A stretch of 64,000 bases of DNA from DASZQY01 sp036511595 (GCA_036511595.1 DATCBY010000052.1:6686-70685), one strand, 5' to 3'; positions 1-9,392 are shown, counted from the stretch's first letter. The notes: generated by a model from the letters alone, not told the origin. Numbers and translations are program-made.

Positions 1-609
1 GTAGCAGATGTCTTCCTTATGTGGGGCCACGATCTGCGGAAAGCGCTCCGTCAGAATGGCGACCATGGCAGCAGTGTCATCGACCGAGAGCGTGGTCTGC
101 GTGATGTAGGCGAGCTGCTTGTCGGACTTTGGCTGGAACACGCGGGCATCCGCCTCCGTCTCGATCAGGCTGATCGCACCGTCAGCCAGCTGCCCCATGG
201 TGCCGGCGACCTCCGGGTGCCCGGCATGGCCGATAAGCACGATCTCGCGGCCGCGCCGGAAATGGATTTCAGCCTCGCGATGAACCTTTGTCACCAGCGG
301 GCAGGTTGCGTCGAGATGGAAGAGATTGCGCAGCCGCGCTTCCTCGGGGACGGCCTTGCTGACCCCGTGTGCCGAGAAGATCACCGGCTGCTCGGTAGCG
401 GGAATTTCCGAGAGTGTCTCGACGAAGATCGCGCCCTTCGCTTTCAGGCTATCGACTACGTACCGGTTGTGCACGATCTCATGGCGCACATAGACTGGCG
501 GGCCGAATTTCTCCAGCGCCAGCTCGACGATCTGGATCGCCCGGTCGACGCCGGCGCAGAAGCCGCGCGGGCTGCACAGGAGAACGTCGAGGGCCGGCTT
601 CGCGATCAT
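1..609 (-). CDS. ispH: 4-hydroxy-3-methylbut-2-enyl diphosphate reductase IspH, 3' part missing
   Basis: Last enzyme of the MEP isoprenoid pathway, an iron-sulfur reductase that makes IPP and DMAPP from HMBPP in the cytosol. The frame is open from ATG at 609 to the window edge (203 codons; the family is usually about 310-320). Visible landmarks are PRGFCAGVDRA with the first cluster cysteine at residue 18, HEIVHN, SAHGVS, DATCPLV with the second cysteine, and KEDICY with the third cysteine at the very edge. No in-frame start exists just upstream of this ATG. It lies 43 nt downstream of the GGDEF/EAL gene on the same strand. Identification is firm; only the C-terminus is outside the window. 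Confidence 0.95.
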   Translation of the reverse strand, partial: MIAKPALDVLLCSPRGFCAGVDRAIQIVELALEKFGPPVYVRHEIVHNRYVVDSLKAKGAIFVETLSEIPATEQPVIFSAHGVSKAVPEEARLRNLFHLDATCPLVTKVHREAEIHFRRGREIVLIGHAGHPEVAGTMGQLADGAISLIETEADARVFQPKSDKQLAYITQTTLSVDDTAAMVAILTERFPQIVAPHKEDICY

Positions 610-652
610 GGCTCGAAATGGGCTGCCGCCCGTCCGCTGTCAAGGCTCGCCC

Positions 653-3640
653 TCAGGCCTGCACCTCTTCCGGCTCTTCTTCCTCATCGTCGACTTCCGG
701 CTTGCGGAAGATGAGACGGCTGGCCTCGGCCGCGGTCATCGGCTGGCCATAGAGGAAGCCCTGCACGTATTCGCAGCCCAGTTCCTGCAACTCCTCGGCG
801 TCCGCCTCCGATTCGGCGCCCTCGGCGACCACGTCCATGCCAAGGTCGTGCGCAAGAGTGATGATCGAGCGCAGGATCACGCGCCGGTCGCTTAGTCCCT
901 TGCCGCGCACGAACGTCTGATCGATCTTGATGGTGTCGAACGGAAAGCGCTGCAGGTAGGAAAGCGACGAGTACCCGGTGCCGAAATCGTCGAGCGAAAG
1001 CCCGGCGCCGAGTTCACGCACGCGTGAGAGCACTTGCGCGGCATACTCGGGGTTCTCCATGACGAGGCTTTCGGTCACCTCCAGCTTCAGCGATCCTCGC
1101 TTGATGTTGGAACGCACCAGAACGGATTTTACGTCGTTGATGAGGTCGTGGCGCAGCAGCTGGCGGCTGGAGACGTTGACGCTGGCGAACAGTGCGGTGT
1201 TGCGGCCGAGCCCTTCCTGCCATTCGGCGAGCTGCCGCGCGGTGCGGTCGAGCACGAAAAGACCAAGCGGAATGATTAATCCGGTCCGCTCGGCCAGCGG
1301 GACGAAATCGCTCGGCGGAATCCGCCCCAGCTTGGGGTGATCCCAGCGCACCAGCGCCTCGAAGCCGGCGATCGTCTTGTCCTCCAGCCGCACGATCGGC
1401 TGGTAGAGCACCTTGATCTCCTCGCGGCCGAGCGCCCGGCGAAGGTCCGATTCGAGCGTCGCCAAATCGCTGCCGTGCTGCCGCAGCGCCGGGCGGAACG
1501 CCTCGATGCGATCGCCGCCGAGGCGCTTGGCATGGAAGGTTCCCATTTCGGCGTCGCGGATGAGTTCCTCTGCGTCGTTCTGCTTGCCGTCGTGCATGGC
1601 GATGCCGATGGAAGCCGTCAGGAAGATTTCCTTTTCGCCCAGTGTGATCGGCGCGCGCAATGTGCGGCGGACGGATTCGGCGAAGGCTGCGATACGCTCC
1701 GGCTGGCTTTCCGAAATAAGCAGGAAGGCGAACTGGTCTCCCGAGAGCCGCGCCAGGGTGTCCTGCTGCTTGAGCAAGCGCGCCAGCCGCCGCGCGATGG
1801 TGAGCAGGATCGAATCGCCGACCGCGATGCCGAAGCCGTCGTTGACCTGCTTGAAGCGGTCGATGTCGAGAATGAACACCGATGGCCGCGCCGTGTTCTC
1901 GGCGGTGGTCCGCGTGATCGCCGCAGCCAGCCGGTCGAGGAACAGTTCGCGGTTGGGAAGTCCCGTCAGGTTGTCGTGCACGGCGTCGTGGAGCAGCCGC
2001 TCCTCGGCGTTCCGCTCTTCGGTCACATCAAGCAGTGTGCCGACGCAGCGCAATACTTCGCCATCGCTGCCCAGTACCGGCCGCGCCCGCAGATGGAACC
2101 AGCGATAATGGCCGTCCTCGGCGCGCAGCCGGAAATCCTGCGAGATACGGCCGCGGCGCAGTTCAACCGCCGTGTCGAGCGTTGTCTTGAAGCGGTCGCG
2201 GTCGCCGGGGTGCAGGATCTCCAGCCAGTCGCGCGCCGGTCCTTCCAGCGTCCCGCGCTTGCGGCCGAGCAGGTCCTCCGCTTCCGGACCGGTGTAGATG
2301 CGGTCGCGCGGCACGTCCCAATCCCACACCACGTCGCCGGCACCTGTAAGCGCCAGCGCCTTACGTTCCGTGTCGCCCAACGGCCCTGCCGTGATGACGC
2401 CCCCGGCGAAGGCGTGCTGGAGCACCGTGAAGCCGATCAGCAGCACGATCAGTACAAGGCCGCCGGCGAGCGCCGGCTGGACCACGTCGTCGACGAGACT
2501 GCCGCCGATCGTCAGCCATGCTGCGCCCGTCCACACCAGCAGCAGCACCCACGTCGGGATGAGCATGATGGCGCGGTCGTATTGATGGGTGGCGAGCCAC
2601 AGCACCACGCCGAAGCCGAGGATCGCGATCAGGCCGATGGAGAACCGTGCGATACCTGCGGCAACCGACGGTTCGATCACTGCGACTCCGAGGAGGACCG
2701 CCAGCCCGACCAGCCAACCGATAGTCAGGTGGCTGTAGCGGACGTGCCAGCGGTTGAGGTTGAGATAGGTGTACGTGAAGATCAGCAGCGACGCGGCGAC
2801 GAACACCTCCGCACCCGCCCTCCATGTCTGGTCGGCGTCGGGCGGGATATTGAAGATGCGGTTCCAGAAGCCGAAATCGACGCCGAGATACACCAGCACC
2901 GCCCATGCGAGTGCCGCGGTCGCCGGGAACATCGCCGTGCCCTTGACCACGAACACCACGCTCATGAACAGCGCCAGCAGACCGGCGATGCCGAGCACGA
3001 TGCCGTGATACAGCGTGTAGCTGTTGACCGAGTCCTTGTAGGCGTCGCCGTCCCAAAGATAGAGCTGCGGCAGGTCGGGAGTTCTGAGTTCCGCCACGAA
3101 CGTCACCACCGCACCGGGATCGAGCGTGATGCGGAAGACGTCGGCATCCTGGCTCACTTGCCGATCGGGCGCGAAACCCTGGCTTGGGGTTATGGCGGCA
3201 ATGCGTGATGCGCCAAGGTCGGGCCAGAAAAGTCCGGAACCGGCGAGGCGGAAATGCGGCGCCACCAGCAGCCTGTCGATCTGCTCGTCGCCGCTGTTGA
3301 CCAGGGCGAACACCGCCCAATAGGACAAGCCGCCAGTTTCGCGCGCGCGCACCTCGATGCGTCGCACGATGCCGTCGGCGCCGGGTGCTGTCGAGACCTG
3401 GATGCGGTCGTCGGGCTGGTGGAAGAACTGGACCGCTTGGGTGAGGTCGAGCGTCTTGCCGTCGAGGGGTACGGACGCCGCCTCGAGCGCGTTGGCGGGC
3501 GCCCACGCGATACAAAGTGCCAGCATTGAAAGAACGGGAACCGCGAACCGACGCGCGAACGACAACCGACACTCCGGGTATGCGGAACGATTCGAGAGCT
3601 TACTATGCTGGCCGTCTGGGCGCGACAAGCCATTCCTCAT
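653..3640 (-). CDS. Membrane-bound PAS-GGDEF-EAL cyclic-di-GMP protein
   Basis: About 995 aa. Order: signal sequence, extracytoplasmic domain, about seven membrane helices (7TMR-DISM-like layout), a PAS/PAC domain (VVWDWDVPRD to GTLLDVTEER), GGDEF, then EAL. The GGDEF active-site loop reads RLSGDQF, so the first Gly and the Glu are changed and cyclase activity is doubtful. The EAL half keeps EALVRWDHP, NVSSRQL, EVTESL, DDFGTGYSS, KIDQTF, EGAE and VQGFLYGQP, so it looks like an active c-di-GMP phosphodiesterase. I use ATG 3640; a TTG at 3565 with GGAG 6 nt upstream sits just before the signal sequence and may be the true start. Last member of a thrC-peptidase-acetyltransferase gene string. The sensed signal is unknown. 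Confidence 0.88.
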   Translation of the reverse strand: MRNGLSRPDGQHSKLSNRSAYPECRLSFARRFAVPVLSMLALCIAWAPANALEAASVPLDGKTLDLTQAVQFFHQPDDRIQVSTAPGADGIVRRIEVRARETGGLSYWAVFALVNSGDEQIDRLLVAPHFRLAGSGLFWPDLGASRIAAITPSQGFAPDRQVSQDADVFRITLDPGAVVTFVAELRTPDLPQLYLWDGDAYKDSVNSYTLYHGIVLGIAGLLALFMSVVFVVKGTAMFPATAALAWAVLVYLGVDFGFWNRIFNIPPDADQTWRAGAEVFVAASLLIFTYTYLNLNRWHVRYSHLTIGWLVGLAVLLGVAVIEPSVAAGIARFSIGLIAILGFGVVLWLATHQYDRAIMLIPTWVLLLVWTGAAWLTIGGSLVDDVVQPALAGGLVLIVLLIGFTVLQHAFAGGVITAGPLGDTERKALALTGAGDVVWDWDVPRDRIYTGPEAEDLLGRKRGTLEGPARDWLEILHPGDRDRFKTTLDTAVELRRGRISQDFRLRAEDGHYRWFHLRARPVLGSDGEVLRCVGTLLDVTEERNAEERLLHDAVHDNLTGLPNRELFLDRLAAAITRTTAENTARPSVFILDIDRFKQVNDGFGIAVGDSILLTIARRLARLLKQQDTLARLSGDQFAFLLISESQPERIAAFAESVRRTLRAPITLGEKEIFLTASIGIAMHDGKQNDAEELIRDAEMGTFHAKRLGGDRIEAFRPALRQHGSDLATLESDLRRALGREEIKVLYQPIVRLEDKTIAGFEALVRWDHPKLGRIPPSDFVPLAERTGLIIPLGLFVLDRTARQLAEWQEGLGRNTALFASVNVSSRQLLRHDLINDVKSVLVRSNIKRGSLKLEVTESLVMENPEYAAQVLSRVRELGAGLSLDDFGTGYSSLSYLQRFPFDTIKIDQTFVRGKGLSDRRVILRSIITLAHDLGMDVVAEGAESEADAEELQELGCEYVQGFLYGQPMTAAEASRLIFRKPEVDDEEEEPEEVQA

Positions 3641-3662
3641 CCCGGCGAAGAGGGTTAAACCC

Positions 3663-4250
3663 TCAGTTCCGGGGGTCGTCGCGAACCAGCCCATAAAGCA
3701 CGTGATCCTGCCAGCGCCCGTCGATACACAGATATTTGCGGGCGTATCCCTCACGTTGGAATCCGACCTTTTCGAGGAGCCGTATTGAGGCGGCGTTGTG
3801 GGGAAGGCAAGCGGCCTCAACACGGTTGAGCTGCAGCGTGTCGAAAGCGAATCCGACCACCGCCGTGACCGCGGCCGTCATCAGCCCCTTGCCAGCATGC
3901 GGCTTCCCCATCCAGTAGCCGATCGTCGCCGATTGCGCCACGCCACGCTGGATTTGCGCCATCGTTAGTCCACCGAGCAGCGTATCGCCATCGCTGGCGA
4001 ACACGAAGAACGGGTAGCCGGTGTTGTTGCGGATCTCCCGCTGATAGCGGCGCAACCTCCGCCGAAAGGCAAGCTTGGTGAGGTCGTCGGCCGGCCAGAT
4101 CGGTTCCCACGGCGCCAGGAACCCCCGGCTCTCCTCACGCAGTCGCGCCCATTGCGGGTAGTCGCCGACCGAGGGCGTGCGCAGGATGACGCGATCGCCG
4201 CGCAGCGTCGGATAGTTTGTGCCGGTCGAGATCGAACGGAGGAACGCCAT
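3663..4250 (-). CDS. GNAT acetyltransferase, RimJ-like
   Basis: 195 aa GNAT protein. It begins with a TLRGDRVILRTP segment typical of the RimJ/RimL branch and contains GYWMGKPHAGKGLMTAAV, the acetyl-CoA pyrophosphate-binding region (Q/R-x-x-G-x-G/A pattern, here HAGKG). The C-terminal part, with NAASIRLLEKVGF, is the usual GNAT helix and strand. RimJ-type enzymes acetylate protein N-termini (ribosomal protein S5 in E. coli), but this branch also holds enzymes with other substrates, so the substrate is not certain. It follows the M16 peptidase gene by 11 nt and precedes the EAL gene by 22 nt, so co-transcription is likely. Confidence 0.85.
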   Translation of the reverse strand: MAFLRSISTGTNYPTLRGDRVILRTPSVGDYPQWARLREESRGFLAPWEPIWPADDLTKLAFRRRLRRYQREIRNNTGYPFFVFASDGDTLLGGLTMAQIQRGVAQSATIGYWMGKPHAGKGLMTAAVTAVVGFAFDTLQLNRVEAACLPHNAASIRLLEKVGFQREGYARKYLCIDGRWQDHVLYGLVRDDPRN

Positions 4251-4261
4251 CGCGCCGTCGC

Positions 4262-5566
4262 CTACGCCTCCACCCCGACTACCCGCTTCGCTGCCGTCGG
4301 CCCGTTGCCGAACCGCGCAACGAGCTTGTCGTGATCGAGCATGCCATCCAGCGCCCCGACAGCGGCCACGGTGGGCTCGCTTCCGGTGAAGATGTCGCTC
4401 GCCAGCGCGCGCACGTTGTCGACGGTGATCGCGTTTATGCGTTCAACCAGTTCGTCGGTTGGGATCGGCCGCCCAAAGAGAAGCATCTGACGGGCGATCT
4501 GTCCGGCACGGCCTGCCGGGCTCTCCAGCGTCATCAGCAGGCCGGCGCGAAGTTGTGCCCGCGCACGGTCGAGTTCGCGTCCGTCGATATCGTGGGCGGC
4601 GCGCTCCATTTCGCCAAGCATCACCGGCATCAGTTCGGCGACATCCTCCGGTCCGGTCGCGGCATGGACGCCGAAGATGCCGGAATCGGCGAAGCCCCAG
4701 TGGAACGCATAGATTGAGTAGCAAAGACCCCGCTTCTCGCGCACTTCCTGGAAGAGGCGGGAGGACATGCCGCCGCCGATAACAGCCGCCAGTATCTGGG
4801 CGGTGTGGTACGTGTCGGCCGTGTACGGCCGACCCTCGAAGCCGACCATGATCTGGGTTTCCTGGAGGTGATCGCGGGTCTCGCGTCGATCGCCACCGCG
4901 GTAGGTCGCCGCAGCCGGCTTCGGTCCGGGGCTCGACGAAAGTGTCTCCAGCCGCTCGCCGGCGAGGTTGACCAAGGCATCGTGATCTATCGCCCCGGCC
5001 GCCGCCAGGACCATCTCGGGGCCGCGATAGTGGCGCGCGAGATATTCGTCGAGCATCGGCGGCCTTACCGCCTCGACCGTCTGGGGCGTGCCGAGGATCG
5101 TGCGCCCGAGGGGTTGGTTTGGGTAAGCCGCATCGGTGAACAGGTCGTAGACGCGATCGTCGGGAGCGTCCGCCGCCGCGCCGATCTCCTGCACGATGAC
5201 ATGCTGCTCGCGCTCGAGTTCCGCCGGATCGAAGACCGAGTTGCGCAGAATGTCGGAAAGGATGTCGACCGCCAGGCCGACATCGTCCTTGAGGATGCGC
5301 GCGTAGTAGGAAGTCGTCTCGACGCTGGTGGCCGCATTCACCTCACCGCCCACCGCCTCGATCTCTTCGGCGATGTCGACGGCGGAGCGGGCGCGCGTGC
5401 CCTTGAACGCCATATGCTCAAGCAGGTGCGACAGACCGTGCTCGTTGTCGCGCTCCGAGCGCGAGCCGGCGCCCACCCAGATACCCAGCGCCGTACTCTC
5501 CAGGTGATCCATCGCGTGCGTGACTACTGTCAGGCCGGAAGGCAGGCGCGACTGGCGAACGGTCAT
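4262..5566 (-). CDS. M16 family zinc metallopeptidase
   Basis: 434 aa, the usual length for single-unit bacterial M16 (processing-peptidase-like) enzymes. The zinc motif HLLEH is at residues 47-51 and the third ligand glutamate falls at about residue 127 (HVIVQE), the spacing of 76 residues expected for the family. The second half has the substrate-binding domain with GGGMSSRLFQEVREKRGL. There is no signal peptide, so it is probably cytoplasmic. It lies 5 nt downstream of thrC, a pairing common in rhizobial genomes. The natural substrate is not evident. Confidence 0.92.
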   Translation of the reverse strand: MTVRQSRLPSGLTVVTHAMDHLESTALGIWVGAGSRSERDNEHGLSHLLEHMAFKGTRARSAVDIAEEIEAVGGEVNAATSVETTSYYARILKDDVGLAVDILSDILRNSVFDPAELEREQHVIVQEIGAAADAPDDRVYDLFTDAAYPNQPLGRTILGTPQTVEAVRPPMLDEYLARHYRGPEMVLAAAGAIDHDALVNLAGERLETLSSSPGPKPAAATYRGGDRRETRDHLQETQIMVGFEGRPYTADTYHTAQILAAVIGGGMSSRLFQEVREKRGLCYSIYAFHWGFADSGIFGVHAATGPEDVAELMPVMLGEMERAAHDIDGRELDRARAQLRAGLLMTLESPAGRAGQIARQMLLFGRPIPTDELVERINAITVDNVRALASDIFTGSEPTVAAVGALDGMLDHDKLVARFGNGPTAAKRVVGVEA

Positions 5567-5571
5567 CGGAA

Positions 5572-6978
5572 CTATACTTTCTCGGTCGTCGCGCGGGTCA
5601 GGCTGGCGATGTGGTCTTCGACTGCCTGACGGTCGTTGGCAAGCGTAGCGTATCGCTCGGGTTTTGTAAGAATCTCGGCAAACCCGTGGGGAATGGCCGG
5701 CTCGATGCCGATCGCCGCCTTGACAGCGTCGGGAAATTTAGCCGGATGGGCGGTCGCCAGCGTGACCATCGGCACCCCCTTCTTGGCGGACCGGTCGGCC
5801 ACGGCAAGCCCGACCGCCGTGTGCGGATCGGCCAGAAATCCGCTGCCGCGATAGGTGGCGGCGATGGCCTCGGCCACCTCGCGTTCGTCCGCACGGTCGG
5901 CGGCAAAGTCCGCCCGGACGGCGGCAAGCGGCTTCGCTGCGATCGTAAAAGCGCCTGTCCAGACGAGGCCCTCCATCAACCCGCGGACCGCCTCCGCGTC
6001 CCGCTCGTAGGCCTCGAACAACAACCGCTCGAAGTTCGACGAGACCTGGATATCCATCGATGGCGACGTTGTCGCGGTGACGCCGCGCACGTCGTAGCGC
6101 CCGGTTGAGAGGGTTCGCGCCAGGATGTCGTTGACGTTGGTGGCGATCACCAGCGTGTCTATCGCAAGCCCCATGCGCTTGGCGGCGTAGCCGGCAAAGA
6201 TGTCGCCGAAGTTCCCCGTAGGCACAGTGAACGATACCGCCCTGTCGGGAGCCCCAAGCGCCACCGCCGCCGTGAAGTAATAGACGATCTGCCCGAGGAT
6301 GCGCGCCCAGTTGATCGAGTTTATTCCGGAAAGGGCTACGGCATCTCGAAACGGCGCGTTGCCGAACATTCCCTTCACGATCGCTTGGCAATCGTCGAAA
6401 GTTCCGCGGACAGCGATCGGGTGAACGTTGCCGGCGCCGACAGTGGTCATCTGCCGCTGTTGGAACGACGAAACGCGGCCTTCAGGAAACAGAATGAAGA
6501 CATCGACGTTGTCGCGGCCGCGAAACGCTTCGATCGCCGCCGCTCCCGTGTCGCCGGAGGTGGCGCCGACGATGGTGGCCTTGCGGCCGCGCTTGGCGAG
6601 GACGTAGTCCATGAGTTGCGCCAGCAACTGCATGGCGACGTCCTTGAAGGAAAGGGTGGGCCCGTGGAAGAGTTCGAGCACGTAGCGGTCCGACGCCAGC
6701 AGGGTGAGCGGAGCGACCGCTGGGTCGCGAAAGCCGGCGTACGCCGCCCTGCACATCGCGTTGAGATCATCGTCCGCAATCTCGTCTCCAATGAACGGGC
6801 GGATGATCCGCCAGGCCACCTCGGCGTAGGGCAGCCGCGCGAATTCGGTAATTTCCTTGGCCGTAACCCGGGGCCAGACGGCAGGCACATAGAGGCCGCC
6901 GTCGCGGGCAAGGCCGGCGAGCAGCACATCGGAGAAGCCGAGCGGCGGGGCAAGCCCGCGTGTACTGAGGTAGTGCAT
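5572..6978 (-). CDS. thrC: Threonine synthase
   Basis: 468 aa. Converts O-phospho-L-homoserine to L-threonine with pyridoxal phosphate. The start MHYLSTRG is typical of the long (E. coli/yeast-like) class. The PLP lysine is in LSFKDVAMQ at about residue 112 and the phosphate-binding loop is GATSGDTGAAA. PTGNFGDIFAGY is also conserved. First gene of a minus-strand string that continues with the M16 peptidase, an acetyltransferase and the EAL protein. Confidence 0.97.
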   Translation of the reverse strand: MHYLSTRGLAPPLGFSDVLLAGLARDGGLYVPAVWPRVTAKEITEFARLPYAEVAWRIIRPFIGDEIADDDLNAMCRAAYAGFRDPAVAPLTLLASDRYVLELFHGPTLSFKDVAMQLLAQLMDYVLAKRGRKATIVGATSGDTGAAAIEAFRGRDNVDVFILFPEGRVSSFQQRQMTTVGAGNVHPIAVRGTFDDCQAIVKGMFGNAPFRDAVALSGINSINWARILGQIVYYFTAAVALGAPDRAVSFTVPTGNFGDIFAGYAAKRMGLAIDTLVIATNVNDILARTLSTGRYDVRGVTATTSPSMDIQVSSNFERLLFEAYERDAEAVRGLMEGLVWTGAFTIAAKPLAAVRADFAADRADEREVAEAIAATYRGSGFLADPHTAVGLAVADRSAKKGVPMVTLATAHPAKFPDAVKAAIGIEPAIPHGFAEILTKPERYATLANDRQAVEDHIASLTRATTEKV

Positions 6979-7144
6979 GGGCGCTAGATAACGCCTTCCG
7001 CGGCGCCATGAGGGGTGGGCCGAACCCTAGCCGCCGTCGTTCTCCCCAGCAAGCGTCGCTGTCCCCATGCAGTTCCCGCCGTCGGTCGCCAAGGCGGAAT
7101 CCCGCTGCTATAGAAAGGCCGCAATGGTTGGGGGATGTATGGCA

Positions 7145-7849
7145 ATGCGCTTTCTCGATTCACGCTCTTCCTCCCCTTGTCTGCTCGGTGCCGCCGTAGT
7201 CACGCTTGCCCTCGGCCTGACAGGCTGCGCCTCAAGCGGCGGAGGAGGCGGCCTCTCGGGCCTTTTCGGTGGCGGCTCGAAAGCGGCGGCGCCGCTCGCA
7301 GACAATACGGCAATCGCGGCGTCCGGCGCGCCGGCCGCCACCGGCAAAACGGTATCGGCGGGCGATGCGAAGGCGGGCAGCTACGATGCTTCGCTGTTCC
7401 TCGACGCGGGGTATTGCCCGCCGATCGAGATTCGCGCGGGCACCGACACATTGCCGATCTACGATCGCGGCCACGATGGCGATGACGCCTATGTCCGATT
7501 CGAAGGCTCGATCAGCAAAACCGCCCGCGAATGCCACACCATCGGCGACACGCTGACCGTCAAAGTCGGCATCGCCGGCCGCCTGACGGCGGGTCCGAAG
7601 GGTGGTCCCGGCAGCTTTACGGTTCCGCTTCGCGTGGCTGTCGTCAAGCAGCACGGCGACAAGGTTCTCTTTTCGCAAATGTCGCGGGCGCCGGTGTCTA
7701 TTAGCGCACCGACATACTCCGCTAACTTCTCGTATGTGATCGACAACATTAGCTTTAAGATCAGCCCCGACGATCACGATCTGACTATTTTCGTCGGCTA
7801 CGACGAGGGCAAGCCGAAGGCTCCGGCGCCCGCTTCGCCCTCCGGCTAG
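7145..7849 (+). CDS. Hypothetical lipoprotein
   Basis: About 234 aa. The N-terminus is a short positive region, a hydrophobic stretch and the lipobox LTGC, followed by a Gly/Ser-rich linker, so it is probably an outer- or inner-membrane lipoprotein. The mature part contains GYCPPIEIRAGTDTL and ECHTIGDTLTVKVGIAGRL and looks like a beta-rich periplasmic domain. I do not recognise a named family. ATG 7145 has GGGGA 9 nt upstream; ATG 7139, in the same frame, is an equally possible start. A TATAGA at 7109-7114 could be a -10 but no good -35 accompanies it. Confidence 0.75.
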   Translation: MRFLDSRSSSPCLLGAAVVTLALGLTGCASSGGGGGLSGLFGGGSKAAAPLADNTAIAASGAPAATGKTVSAGDAKAGSYDASLFLDAGYCPPIEIRAGTDTLPIYDRGHDGDDAYVRFEGSISKTARECHTIGDTLTVKVGIAGRLTAGPKGGPGSFTVPLRVAVVKQHGDKVLFSQMSRAPVSISAPTYSANFSYVIDNISFKISPDDHDLTIFVGYDEGKPKAPAPASPSG

Positions 7850-7870
7850 AGTTTGGTCCGCGCCCGGCGA

Positions 7871-7898
7871 TTGACTCGCTGCGCCGCACACCTATTCT
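7871..7898 (+). promoter_or_regulatory. Predicted sigma-70 promoter of the gcv operon
   Basis: TTGACT (7871-7876), a 16-nt spacer and TATTCT (7893-7898) precede the glycine riboswitch. The predicted transcript would start near 7905, giving a leader of about 310 nt that contains both aptamers. Confidence 0.6.
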
Positions 7899-7949
7899 GA
7901 GCCCGCCGGGATAGAGTCGCGTTCCGGCGGGCCCGCCAGCTTGGCGGGT

Positions 7950-8170
7950 TACCACGACCGCCGGGAGAGACCGGATCCAGGTTGGATCCGGCGCCGAAGG
8001 AGCAACCGCCCCGGAAACTCTCAGGCAGACAGGACCGGACGGTCGGCGACACTCTGGAAAGCAGCGGGCGGCATTCGCTCGCTCACCGAAGGAGTAGCCG
8101 CGGCCGGAGCGTTGTAGCCGGTTATCGCGGGAAATCTCTCAGGTCCTCGGACAGAGGGGGCGCGGACGGA
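7950..8170 (+). promoter_or_regulatory. Tandem glycine riboswitch upstream of gcvT
   Basis: Two glycine aptamers lie head to tail. The first (about 7954-8048) has CCGGGAGAGACCGG, GCCGAAGGAGCAA and AAACTCTCAGGCA followed by AGGACCGG. The second (about 8049-8170) has ACTCTGGAAAG, CACCGAAGGAGTAGCC and AAATCTCTCAGGT followed by GGACAGAGGG. This is the classic arrangement that turns on glycine cleavage genes when glycine is high. A 7-bp hairpin (CCCGCCA/TGGCGGG, 7932-7948) sits just before aptamer 1. No U-tract terminator is visible between aptamer 2 and gcvT, so control may act on translation; that part is inference. Confidence 0.95.
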
Positions 8171-8214
8171 CGGCAATACCCGTCGCCGCGAACCTGTGAA
8201 GTCGAGGATCGCCG

Positions 8215-9384
8215 TTGGCCGAATCAGCGCCGCCGATGGATTTGCTTGAGACGCCGCTCGCCGCCGCCCATCGGGCGCTGGCAGCGCGCATGGTTCCGTT
8301 CGCCGGCTATTCCATGCCCGTGCAGTATCCGACCGGCATTATCGCCGAGCATAAGTGGACGCGCGAGCATGCCGGGCTCTTCGACGTGTCGCACATGGGG
8401 CCGTCGTTTCTCGTTCTGGCGGAGAAATCCGGCGACCCGGAGAGAGACCACGCCGCGGTCGCCGGGCTCGTCGAGCCGCTGATCTCGGGCGATATGCGTG
8501 CGCTCAAGCCAGGTCAGATTCGCTACACGCTACTGCTCAACGAGGCGGGCGGTATCCTGGATGATCTGATGATTGCCCGGCCGGTCGATCCCGCCTGGTC
8601 CGGCGCCCTCTACATTGTCGTCAATGCCGACACCAAGAACGCCGATTTTGCCCGCATCGCCGCTGCAACCGCGGGCAAGGCCAAGCTCAACCGCAGCGAT
8701 GATTGCGCATTACTCGCCCTGCAGGGTCCTGAGGCCGTCGGGGTCATTCGCGATGTAGTTACCGCGGCGGCGGAATTGAGCTTCATGACATACGGCTCAT
8801 TCCCGTACGATGGAACCAAACTGACGATCTCCCGTTCGGGCTATACCGGCGAGGACGGCTTCGAAATTCTCGTCCCGCCCGATCGTGCCGTCGCCTTCTG
8901 GCAGCGCCTCCTCGCAGATCCGCGCGTGAAGCCCGTCGGCCTCGGTGCCCGCGATTCTCTTCGCCTCGAAGCGGGCTTGCCGCTCTACGGCCACGACCTC
9001 GACCAAACGGTGTCGCCCATCGAAGGCAACCTCGCGTTCGCTGTTTCAAAACGCCGGCGCGAAGCCGCTGACTTCGCCGGCGCGGCGCGCATCCTCAAGG
9101 AACACGCCGGTGATCTCTCCCGCGTCCGAGTCGGTCTGCTAGTCGAAGGCGCCCCGGCCCGCGACGGCGCCGAAATCCTCGACACAGCCGGAGCCCCGAT
9201 CGGCAAAGTCACCAGCGGCGGCTTCTCGCCTTCGCTCAACCGAGCGATTGCCATGGGCTACGTTCCACCAGCGAAAGCAACTCCGGGCACTAAACTCGCC
9301 GTTTCAGTCCGCGGCCGCTTCCAGCCGGTGACCGTGACGGCGCTCCCCTTCGTCCCCCACCGCTATTTCCGCAAGCCTGCCTGA
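8215..9384 (+). CDS. gcvT: Glycine cleavage system T protein (aminomethyltransferase)
   Basis: 389 aa. Transfers the methylene group from aminomethyl-lipoyl GcvH to tetrahydrofolate and releases ammonia. Landmarks are ARMVPFAGYSMPVQYP, FDVSHMG, SRSGYTGEDGFEI, LRLEAGLPLYGHDLDQ and the C-terminal TSGGFSPSLN. The TTG at 8215 has GAGG 8 nt upstream and is preferred; ATG 8236 in the same frame has no clear ribosome binding site. First gene of gcvT-H-PA-PB, controlled by the upstream tandem glycine riboswitch. Confidence 0.97.
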   Translation: MAESAPPMDLLETPLAAAHRALAARMVPFAGYSMPVQYPTGIIAEHKWTREHAGLFDVSHMGPSFLVLAEKSGDPERDHAAVAGLVEPLISGDMRALKPGQIRYTLLLNEAGGILDDLMIARPVDPAWSGALYIVVNADTKNADFARIAAATAGKAKLNRSDDCALLALQGPEAVGVIRDVVTAAAELSFMTYGSFPYDGTKLTISRSGYTGEDGFEILVPPDRAVAFWQRLLADPRVKPVGLGARDSLRLEAGLPLYGHDLDQTVSPIEGNLAFAVSKRRREAADFAGAARILKEHAGDLSRVRVGLLVEGAPARDGAEILDTAGAPIGKVTSGGFSPSLNRAIAMGYVPPAKATPGTKLAVSVRGRFQPVTVTALPFVPHRYFRKPA

Positions 9385-9392
9385 GGACCAAC

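Noticed and set aside
1337..3208. 623-codon plus-strand frame opposite the GGDEF/EAL gene
   Set aside because: Arg/Gln/His-rich shadow of a certain minus-strand gene; no ribosome binding site or family resemblance.
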